A stretch of 64,000 bases of DNA from Phycisphaerales bacterium (GTDB taxonomy: Bacteria > Planctomycetota > Phycisphaerae > Phycisphaerales > SM1A02): positions 62,001 through 126,000 of the forward strand of contig JASMLR010000006.1 of the NCBI GenBank assembly GCA_030748575.1. Direction: 5' to 3'. Each line of letters starts with the position of its first letter. Position 1 is the stretch's first letter. The notes below the pieces were generated by a model. The model was given only the letters and a program-made list of their open reading frames with translations, was not told the DNA's origin and did not search any database. Position numbers and translations under genes: made by a program. This document shows positions 33,443 through 42,211 of the stretch, one piece after another.

Positions 33443-34807
33443 TCAGGACGCCGGCGCGGCTTGAGGGGACTCCAGGAACCGCTCCACCCAGTGGATATCA
33501 AAGTCGTGGTCCACGAAGGGCCGGGCGCCGAGGAGACGGTGGTGCAGCGGAAGGGTGGTCCGAATGGGGCCAACCCGAAACTCATCGATCGCTGATCGCA
33601 TCCTGGCAATCGCATCGGCGCGATCACGCCCGTGGACGATGAGCTTCCCGATCATGGAGTCGTAGTTCGGTGGGATGCGATAGCCGGGACGCACATGGGT
33701 GTCCACCCGGACTCCAAAGCCGCCAGGCGCCTGAAACGACTCGACGAGTCCGGGCTGGGGCATGAACCCTCGATCCGGATCCTCGGCATTGACCCGGCAC
33801 TCGATGGCGTGGCCACGAATCTCGACATCCTCCTGGCTGATGGACAGCGGCGCGCCCGCAGCCACGCAGATCGTTTCCTTGACGATGTCCACGCCGGTGA
33901 TGGCCTCGGTCACCGGATGCTCCACCTGCACGCGGGTGTTGACCTCCAGCATGTAGAACTGCTGGTCGCGGTCCATCAGGAACTCGACGGTCGCAGCGCC
34001 GGCGTACCCGGCGTTTCGGATCAGGGCCGCCGCCGATTCGCAGACCTCGTCCCGAATCTTCGGGTCAACGCCTGGCGCCGGGCCCTCCTCGATCAACTTC
34101 TGATGCCGCCGCTGCGAGGTGCAGTCCCGGTTGTAGAGATGGACGGCGTTGCCATGGGTATCACCAAGGCACTGCACCTCAACGTGCCGGGCCTGCTCCA
34201 GGAACTTCTCCACGTACACCGCACCATTGCCGAACGCCGCCGCAGCCTCCTGGCTGGCCGCGCGAATGCCCTCAACGAGTTCCTCATCAGTGCGGGCGAT
34301 CCGCATGCCGCGGCCTCCACCACCGGCGGACGCCTTCACGATCACCGGAAAGCCGATCCCCCTCGCCACCTCAATGGCTTCGTCCGGGTCCTCGATGGCG
34401 TCCTCACTGCCTGGAAAGATCGGTGTGCCAGCCTCGCGGGCCATCCGCTTGCATGAGATCTTGTCGCCCAACAGGGCCATGGCCTCCGGGCTCGGCCCGA
34501 TGAACTCGATATTGCAATCGCGGCACACGCCCGCAAACTCCGCATTCTCAGCGAGGAATCCGTACCCCGGATGGATCGCGTCGGCGTGGGACGTCTCAGC
34601 GGCAGAGATGATTCGATCAATGCGAAGGTAGGACTCGGTCGACGGACCCGGCCCGATGCAGATCGTCTGGTCGGCCTGTTCCAGCCACGGCCCGTCCCGG
34701 TCTGCCTCCGAGAACACACAGACCGTCCGGCAGCCGAGCTCTCTGGCGGCCCGGATGATTCGAAGCGCAATCTCACCGCGGTTGGCAATCAGAATTCGAT
34801 TGAACAT
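33443..34807 (-). CDS. accC: Biotin carboxylase subunit of acetyl-CoA carboxylase
   Basis: ATP-grasp enzyme that carboxylates the biotin on AccB, the first half-reaction of fatty acid synthesis. 454 residues, usual length. Motifs: N-terminal FNRILIANRGEIALRIIRA, HPGYGFLAENA, ATP-binding glycine loop KASAGGGGRGMRI, biotin-carboxylase signatures NRDCTSQRRHQKLIEE and LEVNTRVQVEHPVTE with the catalytic Glu/Arg. It starts 10 bp after accB. It is convergent with the LpoB-like gene. Confidence 0.96.
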   Translation of the reverse strand: MFNRILIANRGEIALRIIRAARELGCRTVCVFSEADRDGPWLEQADQTICIGPGPSTESYLRIDRIISAAETSHADAIHPGYGFLAENAEFAGVCRDCNIEFIGPSPEAMALLGDKISCKRMAREAGTPIFPGSEDAIEDPDEAIEVARGIGFPVIVKASAGGGGRGMRIARTDEELVEGIRAASQEAAAAFGNGAVYVEKFLEQARHVEVQCLGDTHGNAVHLYNRDCTSQRRHQKLIEEGPAPGVDPKIRDEVCESAAALIRNAGYAGAATVEFLMDRDQQFYMLEVNTRVQVEHPVTEAITGVDIVKETICVAAGAPLSISQEDVEIRGHAIECRVNAEDPDRGFMPQPGLVESFQAPGGFGVRVDTHVRPGYRIPPNYDSMIGKLIVHGRDRADAIARMRSAIDEFRVGPIRTTLPLHHRLLGARPFVDHDFDIHWVERFLESPQAAPAS

Positions 34808-34817
34808 GCTCTCGTCC

Positions 34818-35309
34818 TCAAGCCGGTCGAACCAGCATCAACTCCTGGCCGAACTCGACAGCGTCGCCATTCTTGACGAGCACCTTCTCGACCGTGCCGC
34901 CGATCTCCGACTTGATCTCATTGAAGATCTTCATTGCCTCGATCAGGCATACCACATCATCGACGGCGATCACGTTACCGGTGTCGACGAAGGCCGCTGC
35001 ATCCGGCGACGCTGCTGCGTAGAACGTCCCCACCATCGGGCTCTCAATGGCAACGAGGCCCTCGCGGTCACCGGCGGGGGGTGGTGCCGCAGCAGGCGCC
35101 GCAGCGGGCGGCGCTGCCGGCGCTGGCGCTGCCGCGGGCGGCGGAGCAGTCACCGCCGGAGCCGCCGCCACCTGCTGAACCTGAGGCGCCGCAAACTGAT
35201 TGGGGCGCTGCAACGTCACTTGCTCTTCGCTGTCGCGCAGATCCATCTCGGTGAGATCGTTCTGCACCATCAGTTTTACAAGTTCCTTGAGCTTACGGAT
35301 GTCGATCAT
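34818..35309 (-). CDS. accB: Biotin carboxyl carrier protein of acetyl-CoA carboxylase
   Basis: 163 residues. The N-terminal helix MIDIRKLKELVKLMVQNDL binds AccC, a Pro/Ala linker follows (about 40-80), and the C-terminal biotinyl domain (about 85-163) contains SPMVGTFY and the biotin-accepting Lys127 in IEAMKI. It starts ATGA-coupled to pepP and is followed by accC. The order pepP-accB-accC resembles the common pepP/efp-accB-accC operon, but here efp is absent. Confidence 0.96.
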   Translation of the reverse strand: MIDIRKLKELVKLMVQNDLTEMDLRDSEEQVTLQRPNQFAAPQVQQVAAAPAVTAPPPAAAPAPAAPPAAAPAAAPPPAGDREGLVAIESPMVGTFYAAASPDAAAFVDTGNVIAVDDVVCLIEAMKIFNEIKSEIGGTVEKVLVKNGDAVEFGQELMLVRPA

Positions 35310-36469
35310 CCAGAAATCCCTCCTTGTGGAATCGGCAGCACTGCAGACTCCAGATCCTTACCAAGCGACGCAGAAAGCACTTCCGGTCCCTGCTCGGTGA
35401 TATGTACGTCGTCTTCAATGCGGACGCCCCCGAGTCCGGGGATGTACACACCCGGCTCAATGGTGACGACCATTCCGACTTCAAGTGGCGTCGGCGGCCC
35501 CTTGGCCCCCATGAACGGGAGCTCGTGCACGTCCCGACCAAGCCCGTGGCCGACTCCGTGAGCAAATGCCTCTTCCCAGCCGGCCGCGGCAATGACCTCG
35601 CGGGCCGCAGCATCAACCTCGACTGTGGTCGTCCCGGGTGTGCAGGCCTCGATGGCAGCCCGCTGCGCTTCGGCGACGACCGTATACATGCGTTTGAGTT
35701 CGGGATCGGGCGTCCCCAGAAAGAAGGTGCGGGTCAGGTCACTGCATACCCCGTCCACGCGAGCGCCCCAGTCGATCAACAGGACGCCCGGTTCAACCGG
35801 CGCATCGCCTGGCACATGATGGATGACGCTCGCGTTCGCTCCGCTTCCGACGATGGGCTCGAAGGACGCGCCCTCGGCCCCCCGCAGCCGCATTTCGTAG
35901 ATCAGCCTCGCCGCCACCTGCCCCTCGGTCATGCCGAGTCTCAGGTCAGCGAGCGTGGCAGCCAACGCCTCGCATTGGATATCGATGGCCCGCCGCATGG
36001 AGACAATCTCCTCGGCCGACTTGCAAATCCGCAGGCCCCTGAGGAGCCCCTCGGCGGGTACCACCCGGATGTCACCCATCGCGGTGCTGAGCGACTCGTG
36101 CGCAGCCAGCGTGGTGTGCTCACTCTGCACGGCCAGTTCCCGAATGCCGGCGTCCCGGAGCGCGGCCGCCAACCACACGACCTGCTCGCCGCGTCCTGCG
36201 ATCTCCACCCCGAACACCCCGGCCGCCTGCCAGGGCGAGAGGTACTCCTCATACCTGCGATCTGAGATCAGCACGGCCCGGTCCCGCGTGACCAGCACGC
36301 GGGTGTCGTGGCCAAAGCAGCCCGCCAGACACCGCACATCCTGCTCCCCCACAATCAGAACCGCGTCAAGCCCCCTGCCGGCCATGTCCTCCCGAAGCGA
36401 CGCCAGTCCGGCCTGCATGCGGGCCACGGTGGCGTCACTCAACTGCATGTCCGCAACAACGTGGGGCAT
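35306..36469 (-). CDS. pepP: Xaa-Pro aminopeptidase (M24 family)
   Basis: Metallopeptidase that releases N-terminal residues before proline. 387 residues. An N-terminal creatinase-like domain (about 10-140) precedes the pita-bread catalytic domain. Metal ligands appear in LIDWGARVDGVCSDLTRTFF (two Asp), GVGHGLGRDVHE (His), VVTIEPGVY (Glu) and VRIEDDVHIT (Glu). The start at 36469 has TATACT 8 nt upstream and no Shine-Dalgarno. It overlaps accB by 4 bp, a frequent arrangement in bacteria. YpdF/PepQ-type specificity cannot be excluded. Confidence 0.9.
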   Translation of the reverse strand: MPHVVADMQLSDATVARMQAGLASLREDMAGRGLDAVLIVGEQDVRCLAGCFGHDTRVLVTRDRAVLISDRRYEEYLSPWQAAGVFGVEIAGRGEQVVWLAAALRDAGIRELAVQSEHTTLAAHESLSTAMGDIRVVPAEGLLRGLRICKSAEEIVSMRRAIDIQCEALAATLADLRLGMTEGQVAARLIYEMRLRGAEGASFEPIVGSGANASVIHHVPGDAPVEPGVLLIDWGARVDGVCSDLTRTFFLGTPDPELKRMYTVVAEAQRAAIEACTPGTTTVEVDAAAREVIAAAGWEEAFAHGVGHGLGRDVHELPFMGAKGPPTPLEVGMVVTIEPGVYIPGLGGVRIEDDVHITEQGPEVLSASLGKDLESAVLPIPQGGISG

Positions 36470-36477
36470 GGGGCGGG

Positions 36478-36483
36478 AGTATA
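36478..36483 (-). promoter_or_regulatory. -10 box (TATACT) of pepP-accB-accC
   Basis: TATACT ends 8 nt before ATG 36469 on the minus strand, so the transcript should start within a few bases of the ATG. A hairpin CGCCGC-CATCTT-GCGGCG (36501-36518) sits at the place expected for the -35 region and could be an operator. Confidence 0.42.
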
Positions 36484-36562
36484 ACGATCACAGGGGGATC
36501 CGCCGCCATCTTGCGGCGTTCGGGCGAGATCTGGGTCAACCTTGCCGAGGTCTCGTCCCCGC

Positions 36563-36964
36563 TCAGACCTCGTCGGACCAGCCTTCCAGGCCCCGCGGCG
36601 GGCCCAGGATGGTCTGGGCGATGACCGCCTGCCTCAGGTCGAAGCCGCCGGCCCGTTGGCCGGTCTTCGATGACGCCCCGGGGCCGCCGTTCGCGTGGAC
36701 ATCAGGCACGGCCAACGATGAGGCCGGGGCAAGGGCCGGGGCCGGGGGCGGCGCGGGGTGTGGCTCGCTACGGACGCGGCGTCTGGGCCTCGGCTCGGCG
36801 GGCATCTCCGCGGGCGGCGGTGGGTTCCCCGATGACGCCCCGAGCCCGCCCGCCTGCAATCGCTTCTTTCGCGCGGCAGCCACGGCACTGCCGACGATCG
36901 ACAGGATGATCCCGCCAAAGACAATCAGGTCGCCCAGGTCCATGGCCAGAGTGTACGACATCAT
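36563..36964 (-). CDS. Small single-TM membrane protein, unknown
   Basis: 133 residues. A short N-terminus and one TM helix (LIVFGGIILSIVGSAVAAA, about 10-28) are followed by a basic, Pro-rich disordered tail and a short conserved-looking end, FDLRQAVIAQTILGPPRGLEGW, often seen at the tail of such operon-end membrane proteins. The start ATGATGA overlaps the stop of the FecE-like gene. No function can be proposed. Confidence 0.6.
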   Translation of the reverse strand: MMSYTLAMDLGDLIVFGGIILSIVGSAVAAARKKRLQAGGLGASSGNPPPPAEMPAEPRPRRRVRSEPHPAPPPAPALAPASSLAVPDVHANGGPGASSKTGQRAGGFDLRQAVIAQTILGPPRGLEGWSDEV

Positions 36965-37704
36965 CCGCTCGGGACCAGCCAGGGCGACCCATCGGCCCGG
37001 GCCGCCCACTCGAAGGATGCGCCAAACACGGCCTGAAGGGCCTCAGGTTGAAGCACTTCAGCAACGGGGCCGGCTGCGGCCAACTGGCCACCACCCAGCA
37101 GGAGCGCGTCGTCGGCGCGATCCGCAGCCACGGCCAGATCGTGAACGGCGACCAGCACCCCGCCACCGCCACGGGCGTGCGCGGCGAGCAGGTCCCAGGT
37201 CCGTGCCGCCCACGTGTGATCCATCGGCGCCGTCGGCTCGTCCATGACCAGCACTGTCTCCGGGCCCGCCTGCGCGAGGACCCGCGCCACATGCGCCCGC
37301 TGCGCCTGGCCGACCGACAGGGAATCGACGCCGCGGCGGCGGACCTGCGAGAGCCCACAGGACGCGATGGCATCCCCCACGCGGCTGCCATGCCGGGCCA
37401 GACGCAGGCGGCCCAAACCCACCAGTTGCTCGATCGTCAGCGCGCAGTCCAGCGCTGGCCGCTGAGGCAACATGGCCAACGATTCGGCCCGCGCCCGATC
37501 GCCAAGTTGATGCACGTCCCGGCCATGGAGCCGCACGCAGCCAGCCGAAGGCCGCATCAAGCCGGCCATCGCGTTGAGCAAGGTCGACTTGCCGGCAGCG
37601 TTCGGTCCCACCACGGCCGTGATTCTGCCCGGATGGACCGCGCAGTCGAGTGGGCCGATCTCAAACCCGCCCTGCTGAATGCGGACGCCTTCACACTGCA
37701 GCAT
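36961..37704 (-). CDS. FecE/BtuD-type ABC transporter ATPase
   Basis: 247 residues; ATP-binding subunit for siderophore, haem or cobalamin import. Walker A VGPNAAGKSTLL, Q-loop in LAMLPQRPALD, signature variant LSVGQAQRAHVARVLAQ (normally LSGGE), Walker B VLVMDEPTAPMD and switch His VAVHDLAVAADR. The signature is degenerate but the catalytic residues are kept. ATG 37704 overlaps the permease gene by 14 bp. No substrate-binding protein gene is present nearby. Confidence 0.85.
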   Translation of the reverse strand: MLQCEGVRIQQGGFEIGPLDCAVHPGRITAVVGPNAAGKSTLLNAMAGLMRPSAGCVRLHGRDVHQLGDRARAESLAMLPQRPALDCALTIEQLVGLGRLRLARHGSRVGDAIASCGLSQVRRRGVDSLSVGQAQRAHVARVLAQAGPETVLVMDEPTAPMDHTWAARTWDLLAAHARGGGGVLVAVHDLAVAADRADDALLLGGGQLAAAGPVAEVLQPEALQAVFGASFEWAARADGSPWLVPSG

Positions 37705-38707
37705 CGGTACGCCATCCTGAAGCTGCGCCCCTGCGGAGCATCCACAAGAAGATGGGCCCCCCAGCCAGCGTCGTGAGTACACCGACCGGCAATCGCCCCG
37801 TCCCGAAGTCCACGACCTGCCGCGCCACATCCGCCCCGAGCACCAATCCGGCGCCAACTACCACGGACGCCGGAACAAGTAGACGATGGGCCGGACCGAT
37901 CACGCGCCGCGCCACGTGCGGCGCGACCAATCCCACAAAGCCCAGTGGCCCGCACAAGGCCACCGTGATCGCCGTGAGCGTGCCCGCAGCGGCGAGGCAC
38001 GCCAACCGCGTCGGCCCCGGCGCCGCGCCAATCGTGACCGCCGATGCGTGGTCCAGCAGCAAGGCGTCCAACCGCCCGTGTCCACACTGCGCCACCACCA
38101 GCACAACCGCGAGCGCGACGAACAGGCTGGCGAGCCCTCCCCCTGGCACCGACTCCGGAATGGTCCCCATGGCCCAGGCGAGAAACCGGCCACGCAGCCC
38201 GTCGGGCACCAGGCCCTGGAGCAGCACCATGCCCGCGCCGCACATCGTGGCAACGATGACGCCGGCCAGAATGGTCGACACGGGGTCCGGCCATCCGCCG
38301 CGGCCCCCAAGTGCCAGAACGACCCCAACGGCAAAGCAGGCCCCCAACATGGCGGAAACGCCCCACGGCAGGCTCGACACGCCGGCCTGATGAGCCAGAT
38401 ACAACGCCACCATCACGCCCAGCCCGGCCCCGCTGCTGACGCCGAGCACCGAAGGCGACGCCAGCGGGTTTCGAAGCGCCGCTTGCAGCAACATGCCGGA
38501 AAGGGCCAGCCCGCCGCCGACACCGGCCGCGACCAGCATGGCGGTGGACCGGAAGCCGACGTACGCGGCGTCGGGCCAGGACAGCGCGATCTCATCGGTG
38601 ATCGGGTCTCGGCCGACAAGCATGCGGAGCAGCCCCAGCCCGCACATCATCGCCGTCAGAAGAACCAGCACGCCCGGTCCACCATGGGGCACCCGGCCGG
38701 GAGTCAC
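37691..38707 (-). CDS. FecCD/BtuC-type ABC transporter permease
   Basis: 338 residues with about ten membrane helices. Family motifs include ALSGMLLQAALRNPLASPSVLGVSSGAGLG (residue run near 80-110, shown here in part) with LRNPLA-P-LG, then VALCGPLGFVGLVAPHVAR and the C-terminal GRLPVGVLTTLAGGPIFLW. These are diagnostic of iron-siderophore/haem/B12 permeases. GTG 38707 overlaps the stop of the ABC exporter (GTGA), so an upstream ATG at 38767 inside that gene is unlikely. It forms a pair with the adjacent ATPase. Confidence 0.88.
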   Translation of the reverse strand: MTPGRVPHGGPGVLVLLTAMMCGLGLLRMLVGRDPITDEIALSWPDAAYVGFRSTAMLVAAGVGGGLALSGMLLQAALRNPLASPSVLGVSSGAGLGVMVALYLAHQAGVSSLPWGVSAMLGACFAVGVVLALGGRGGWPDPVSTILAGVIVATMCGAGMVLLQGLVPDGLRGRFLAWAMGTIPESVPGGGLASLFVALAVVLVVAQCGHGRLDALLLDHASAVTIGAAPGPTRLACLAAAGTLTAITVALCGPLGFVGLVAPHVARRVIGPAHRLLVPASVVVGAGLVLGADVARQVVDFGTGRLPVGVLTTLAGGPIFLWMLRRGAASGWRTDAAV

Positions 38708-40521
38708 GACTCGACCGCCACCAGTTGCGTGCGGATGAGCCGCTCGTAGAGGCCACATCGGGAGCACAGTTCTTCGTGCGGGCCGACATCGACAATGCGA
38801 CCCTCATCCATCACGACGATGCGATCACAATCGAGCACCGTCGCAAGCCTGTGGGCGATGACGAGCACCGTGCACCCCTCGATGCCTCGAATGGCGTCGG
38901 CAATGGCCGCTTCCGACTCGCTGTCCACCTGGCTGGTCGCCTCATCCAGAATGAGGATGGCTGGCTTGCGCAGCAGGGCCCGCGCGATAGAGAGCCGCTG
39001 TCGCTGACCACCGGAAAGCGACGCGCCATGCTCGCTGACGACCGTGTCATAGCCCTGCGGCATTTCACCAATGAACGACGCGGCGTGCCCGGCCTCCGCC
39101 GCGGCAACAATGTCCTCCCGCGTCGCATCCGGCCTCCCCAGCGAGATGTTCTCCGCGATGGTCCCCTGAACAATGAACGACTCCTGCGTCACCACACCGA
39201 TCTGCCCACGCAGATCCGAGAGGCTGACCGTCGCCACATCCACATCGTCCACCCGCACGGCCCCCTGATCTGGCACAAGCAGCCGCGGCACCAGACTCAG
39301 CAGCGTCGTCTTTCCCGACCCGTTCGGACCAACCACGGCAACATGCTCGCCAAAGGCGACCCTCAGGCTCGCGTCGATCACGGACGGTCGCTCGGCGCCG
39401 GGATAGGTGAAGGTGACCGCGTCCATCGAGAGCGTCTGCGCATGCCTGGGAAGCGGCGATCCGTCGCGGGGCTCGGCCGCCTCACCAAGCACCTTGAGAA
39501 TACGGGCCGCTGGCGCGGCTGCGGCGCTGATGTCGTTGATGATGGAGGCAAGCGGTCGGAACGAGGCGCCTGCCACGGCGATAGCGCCGATGGAAAGCAG
39601 GAAGTCCTCAAACGGAAGGTCGCCCTTGAGAATGCTGCTGGCCGCCAGGAGCGCCAACGCACCGAGCACGATGATCGCGAGCGTCTCCATGATCGGGGAA
39701 CTCATGGCCTTCGCGGTCCGCATCTTGAGCTCGAACCGCACGACCCGATCATTCGCCTCGTCAAACTGCTCCACCGCCGTGTGCTCAGCGGTACTCGTCT
39801 TGACCGCCCGAAGCCCCTGAATGCGTTCGCCGGAAAGCCGAAGAAGATCCTGCTGCGCAGCAAGCGACCCACGCGCGCCTCTGCGAATGCGCTTGGCGAT
39901 CTTTCTCAGGACAAGGCCGAGTATGGGGCCGACGATGATCGCTACGAGGACAATTCTCCAGTCAAAGACGATGGCCACGATCAGTGCAGCAACGCCCTTG
40001 CTGATTTGCGCGACGGACTTGCCGAGCAAGCCGACAAACCCGGATTCCAGCGCTGCCGCGTCCCTGATGATGCGGGAGACAAACTCGCTCGATCCGCTCT
40101 GGACCACCTTTGAGAGCGGCAGGTCCAGCACGTGCCCGAAGAGTTCACGGCGGATCTTTGCAATCGTGATGGTGGCGAGCGTCTGACTCAGGTACTGGTG
40201 CAGGAAGTTGGCCGTGGCGCCGACGACGGTCAGGCACCAGATCAACACAATGAGGAGCAGGACACCATTGAAGCGTTCTTCCGGAAGCACGGCGACGATG
40301 GCCTCCGGAACCCTCCAGAAACCACCCTCGGCATTGAACCGCTCGGCGAGCTGCCGCAGTCCGTCGCCCGCCTCGGGGTGAAGGATCTGCTCAAGCATCG
40401 GCCCAAGCGCCAGAAGCCCGACGCCCAGCCCCGCCGCCGACAGGAATGCCAGCAGCACGGCCGCCACCAGCATGCCGCGGCATCGGAGCAGTCGCTTCGC
40501 AAGGTGCCAGAAGGGTGCCAT
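38704..40521 (-). CDS. MsbA-like ABC exporter (fused permease and ATPase)
   Basis: 605 residues. The N-terminal exporter membrane domain (about 15-330) has six predicted helices, and the C-terminal nucleotide-binding domain (about 360-600) shows Walker A VGPNGSGKTTLL, Q-loop VTQESFI, signature LSGGQRQRLSIARAL, Walker B ILILDEATSQVD and switch His VIAHRLATV. It acts as a homodimer or with a second half-transporter. Substrate unknown; lipid or lipid-linked export is common for this subclass. It begins 2 bp after the aroA stop. Confidence 0.88.
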   Translation of the reverse strand: MAPFWHLAKRLLRCRGMLVAAVLLAFLSAAGLGVGLLALGPMLEQILHPEAGDGLRQLAERFNAEGGFWRVPEAIVAVLPEERFNGVLLLIVLIWCLTVVGATANFLHQYLSQTLATITIAKIRRELFGHVLDLPLSKVVQSGSSEFVSRIIRDAAALESGFVGLLGKSVAQISKGVAALIVAIVFDWRIVLVAIIVGPILGLVLRKIAKRIRRGARGSLAAQQDLLRLSGERIQGLRAVKTSTAEHTAVEQFDEANDRVVRFELKMRTAKAMSSPIMETLAIIVLGALALLAASSILKGDLPFEDFLLSIGAIAVAGASFRPLASIINDISAAAAPAARILKVLGEAAEPRDGSPLPRHAQTLSMDAVTFTYPGAERPSVIDASLRVAFGEHVAVVGPNGSGKTTLLSLVPRLLVPDQGAVRVDDVDVATVSLSDLRGQIGVVTQESFIVQGTIAENISLGRPDATREDIVAAAEAGHAASFIGEMPQGYDTVVSEHGASLSGGQRQRLSIARALLRKPAILILDEATSQVDSESEAAIADAIRGIEGCTVLVIAHRLATVLDCDRIVVMDEGRIVDVGPHEELCSRCGLYERLIRTQLVAVES

Positions 40522-40523
40522 GG

Positions 40524-41846
40524 TCAGGCAGTATCCCCGGTGGGCGGCTCCGGAGCAAAGGCGAGCAGGTCACGCCAGAAATCCGGGTAGCTCTTGGCGA
40601 CGCAATCCGGGTCCGAGATGCTGACCCCGCCGCGGCGAAGCCCAAGGACGGCACCGGCCATCGCAATCCGGTGGTCGTCCCAGGTTTCCAGCGTCACCGG
40701 CGTATCGGGCAGGATCCCGGGCCGGACGATCAGGTCGTCCTCGACGGCTGCGACGTCTCCGCCGGCCCTTGAAAGCTCGCCCGCGACCGTCGCGACCCGA
40801 TCAGACTCCTTGTGTCGAAGCGTGGACAGGCCCGTGAGTTGCGTGGGCGCGTCGGCAAACAGGCACGCCACGGCAAGCGCCGGGGCAGCGTCCGGCATCC
40901 GGTCGCAGTCAATGCGGCCAACTGACCGGACAGCCTGGGGACCCGCCAGCGTAACGCCCCCCGCCTGCGGCGAGACCTGCAGGCCCATTTCTTCCAGCAC
41001 CGAGAATGCTGCCGCGTCTGGCTGGCCATCGTCCAATGAAACGCCCGGAAGCCGCACGCATGAACCCGGAAGAATCGTCGCGGCCACGCCCCAGAAGAGA
41101 GCCGAGCTGGCATCCGGAGGAATGGCCCGCCGCTGGGCTTGCAGCGGCGTGTGCGGAACCGTGATACGCGCGGCATACCCATCGCCATACCCGGTCTGGA
41201 CTTCCACGCCCCAGCGGCGAAGCTCCGCAATGGTCAGCGCGAGGTACGGGGCGCTGGTCGGCGCGGCCCGAAGCCGCAGTTCCAGACCGTCCGGCATGGA
41301 CGGCGCCACCAGCATCAACGCCGAGAGAAACTGGCTGGACGCCGTTTCGCCGACCTCCAGCACACGCTGCTTCCAGTGACCGCCGCGGACCCGAAGGGGA
41401 AGGTGCTCGGCGTCGCCCAGAGGATCGACGTCGATCCCCAACGCGGCCAGCAGCGAACTCATATCACCCATCGGCCGCTCGCGAAGCCGCGAACTTCCGT
41501 CAATGGTCGTGTCACCTTCCGCTGCCGAAGCGAGCGCCAGAAGAAACCGCGCCGGCGCGCCGCCGTGCCCCACATGCACCGTCTGGCCGCCGCCCGAGAG
41601 CGGCCCCCCGCCCTCCATCACCGTCTCGTCCTCCCCGAGCCTGACGGGCACGCCAAGCGACGCAATGGCCGCGGCGAGCGCATCGGTATCCTCGCCGCGG
41701 AGGAGCCCGCCGAGCTCAGACGTACCACGGGCCAGTGCCGCCAGCACGAGCGCCCGGCACGAGACACTTTTGGAGCCGGGCACGCGGATGGACACGTCCA
41801 CGCCAGACTCGGCCCGCCCAACGGGCCTGGCAACTGCGCTGGTCAT
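40524..41846 (-). CDS. aroA: 3-phosphoshikimate 1-carboxyvinyltransferase (EPSP synthase)
   Basis: Sixth step of the shikimate pathway. 440 residues. The N-terminal site VPGSKSVSCRALVLAALARG has Cys where Asn is usual (SKSxxNR), but keeps Lys, Ser and Arg. Further motifs: LRERPMGD, SSQFLSALMLVAP, DCDRMPDAAPALAV, LRHKESDRV and DDHRIAMAGAVLG. The PEP-site motif G-N-A-G is replaced by GHGGAPARF, a variation to note. It starts 4 bp after the groES-like stop, in a long minus-strand operon. Confidence 0.9.
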   Translation of the reverse strand: MTSAVARPVGRAESGVDVSIRVPGSKSVSCRALVLAALARGTSELGGLLRGEDTDALAAAIASLGVPVRLGEDETVMEGGGPLSGGGQTVHVGHGGAPARFLLALASAAEGDTTIDGSSRLRERPMGDMSSLLAALGIDVDPLGDAEHLPLRVRGGHWKQRVLEVGETASSQFLSALMLVAPSMPDGLELRLRAAPTSAPYLALTIAELRRWGVEVQTGYGDGYAARITVPHTPLQAQRRAIPPDASSALFWGVAATILPGSCVRLPGVSLDDGQPDAAAFSVLEEMGLQVSPQAGGVTLAGPQAVRSVGRIDCDRMPDAAPALAVACLFADAPTQLTGLSTLRHKESDRVATVAGELSRAGGDVAAVEDDLIVRPGILPDTPVTLETWDDHRIAMAGAVLGLRRGGVSISDPDCVAKSYPDFWRDLLAFAPEPPTGDTA

Positions 41847-41850
41847 ACCG

Positions 41851-42168
41851 TCATCCCTCGCGGCGGAACACCGCCACGATGTCCTCTACTGGCACGACGA
41901 ACAGGCGGTTGTCCCCCTCGAAGTCCACGGGCACGGCATGCTTGGGATTGAAGAGCACCTTGTCGTAGCGGGCCAGCGGCCAGTCGTCGTCCGACTCAAT
42001 CTGCAGGCTCACGGCCACAATTCGTCCCGTGATGGTCGGAATCTCGATCTTGTCCGGAAGGTGGATGCCGGACTTGGTCCGCTTGCGATCCTCGTCCTTC
42101 CGGAGCAGGACCCGAAGGCCGAGGGGCTCGACCGTTTCAAGTTTCGTCGTGGCCTTCTTGGCAGGCAT
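41851..42168 (-). CDS. GroES-like co-chaperonin (divergent)
   Basis: 105 residues with the Cpn10 fold: VEPLGLRVLLRKDEDRKRTKSGIHLPD, then VTGRIVAVS-like ITGRIVAVSLQIE, RYDKVLFNPKHAVPVDF and VVPVEDIVAVF. The mobile loop region (SGIHLPDKIEIPTIT) keeps the Gly-Ile-hydrophobic contact used to bind GroEL, but no groEL gene is in the window and the overall sequence is diverged. It may be a specialised paralogue of the housekeeping GroES. It heads the long operon that continues through aroA and the ABC transporters; TAGAAT lies 9 nt upstream. Confidence 0.8.
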   Translation of the reverse strand: MPAKKATTKLETVEPLGLRVLLRKDEDRKRTKSGIHLPDKIEIPTITGRIVAVSLQIESDDDWPLARYDKVLFNPKHAVPVDFEGDNRLFVVPVEDIVAVFRREG

Positions 42169-42177
42169 GGCCCCGGC

Positions 42178-42183
42178 ATTCTA
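42178..42183 (-). promoter_or_regulatory. -10 box (TAGAAT) of the groES-aroA-ABC operon
   Basis: TAGAAT ends 9 nt before the ATG at 42168 on the minus strand, without a Shine-Dalgarno in between. The overlapping plus-strand TACGAT (42182-42187) could serve apt, so the two divergent genes may share one promoter region. Confidence 0.4.
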
Positions 42184-42211
42184 CGATCCGCGGGCCCGGA
42201 AGGAGGCCCCC

